Assembly: GCF_027620315.1 (NCBI RefSeq)
Contig: NZ_JAPNNL010000008.1
Span: 22,671-86,670, forward strand
DNA: 64,000 nt
From: Nonomuraea corallina
GTDB taxonomy: Bacteria; Actinomycetota; Actinomycetes; Streptosporangiales; Streptosporangiaceae
Reading direction: 5' to 3'
Part shown: one piece after another, positions 63,955-64,000 of the stretch
How positions within the stretch are numbered: position 1 is the stretch's first letter
Layout of the letters: each line of letters opens with the position of its first letter
The notes under the pieces: generated by a model
Told to the model about the DNA's origin: nothing
What the model saw: only the letters and a program-made list of their open reading frames with translations
The model's database searches: none
Position numbers and translations under genes: made by a program

Positions 63955-64000
63955 CGATTCGCTCCTTCCCGCTGCTGCGAAGACTACGTGCCGCGGGGGG

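Overview
The window is high-GC chromosomal DNA from a filamentous-type actinobacterium. The best fit is a Streptosporangiales genome (Nonomuraea/Streptosporangium-like), inferred from GTG starts, actinobacterial promoters, XRE/DUF397 loci and the order groES-groEL1-sigD-(rsdA)-DUF5319-guaB-guaB3. That order matches the Mycobacterium tuberculosis Rv3418c-Rv3410c block. The species cannot be fixed from this sequence alone.

1-7.6 kb is a core block: a THUMP-like methyltransferase (cut by the window edge), CIRCE-controlled groES-groEL1, an ECF sigma factor of the SigD/ShbA type, a 51-residue soluble remnant of the anti-sigma factor RsdA that has no membrane part, a DUF5319 protein, IMP dehydrogenase guaB and guaB3. 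7.6-18.5 kb holds a hydrolase, a divergent TetR/FrnE pair with a clear operator, a compact amino-sugar catabolic operon (SIS isomerase, deacetylase, PfkB kinase, class II aldolase) divergent from a DeoR regulator, glpD, and a beta-propeller lipoprotein.

18.6-28.9 kb is an accessory island of visibly lower GC. It carries a giant secreted RHS polymorphic toxin (chitin-binding-like module, LamG, YD repeats, RHS core, Lys-rich linker, HINT protease and a GH-E nuclease tip), interrupted by a one-base deletion in a G run. An ankyrin immunity gene follows 2 nt after the toxin. Next come a decayed tyrosine integrase, a GntR regulator with a palindromic operator, and a small Cys protein. 29-40.4 kb returns to core-type genes: succinate-semialdehyde dehydrogenase, a cholesterol-oxidase-like GMC enzyme, a PLP decarboxylase divergent from an Lrp regulator, GNAT, DUF885 peptidase, guaA, CapA, CBS and PhzF proteins. 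In M. tuberculosis the choD homologue lies directly beside guaB3, so the 7.6-29 kb stretch looks like an expansion within that conserved block.

40.5-53.6 kb is a second accessory region with a defence character. It holds a GHKL ATPase fused to a predicted PD-(D/E)XK nuclease (the best candidate here for an undescribed system), a PQQ-propeller membrane protein, and a type I restriction-modification operon in the order hsdR-hsdS-hsdM. It ends with a DUF397/XRE module divergent from a three-gene ATPase operon, whose last gene is a paralogue of the small Cys protein in the first island. 53.7-64 kb carries an oxidoreductase and a cell-envelope glycopolymer cluster: polysaccharide deacetylase, methyltransferase-like protein, CDP-alcohol phosphatidyltransferase, sulfotransferase, GT4, and a GT2-TagF fusion. 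A tail-anchored SRPBCC protein closes the window. No tRNA, rRNA or CRISPR array was seen.
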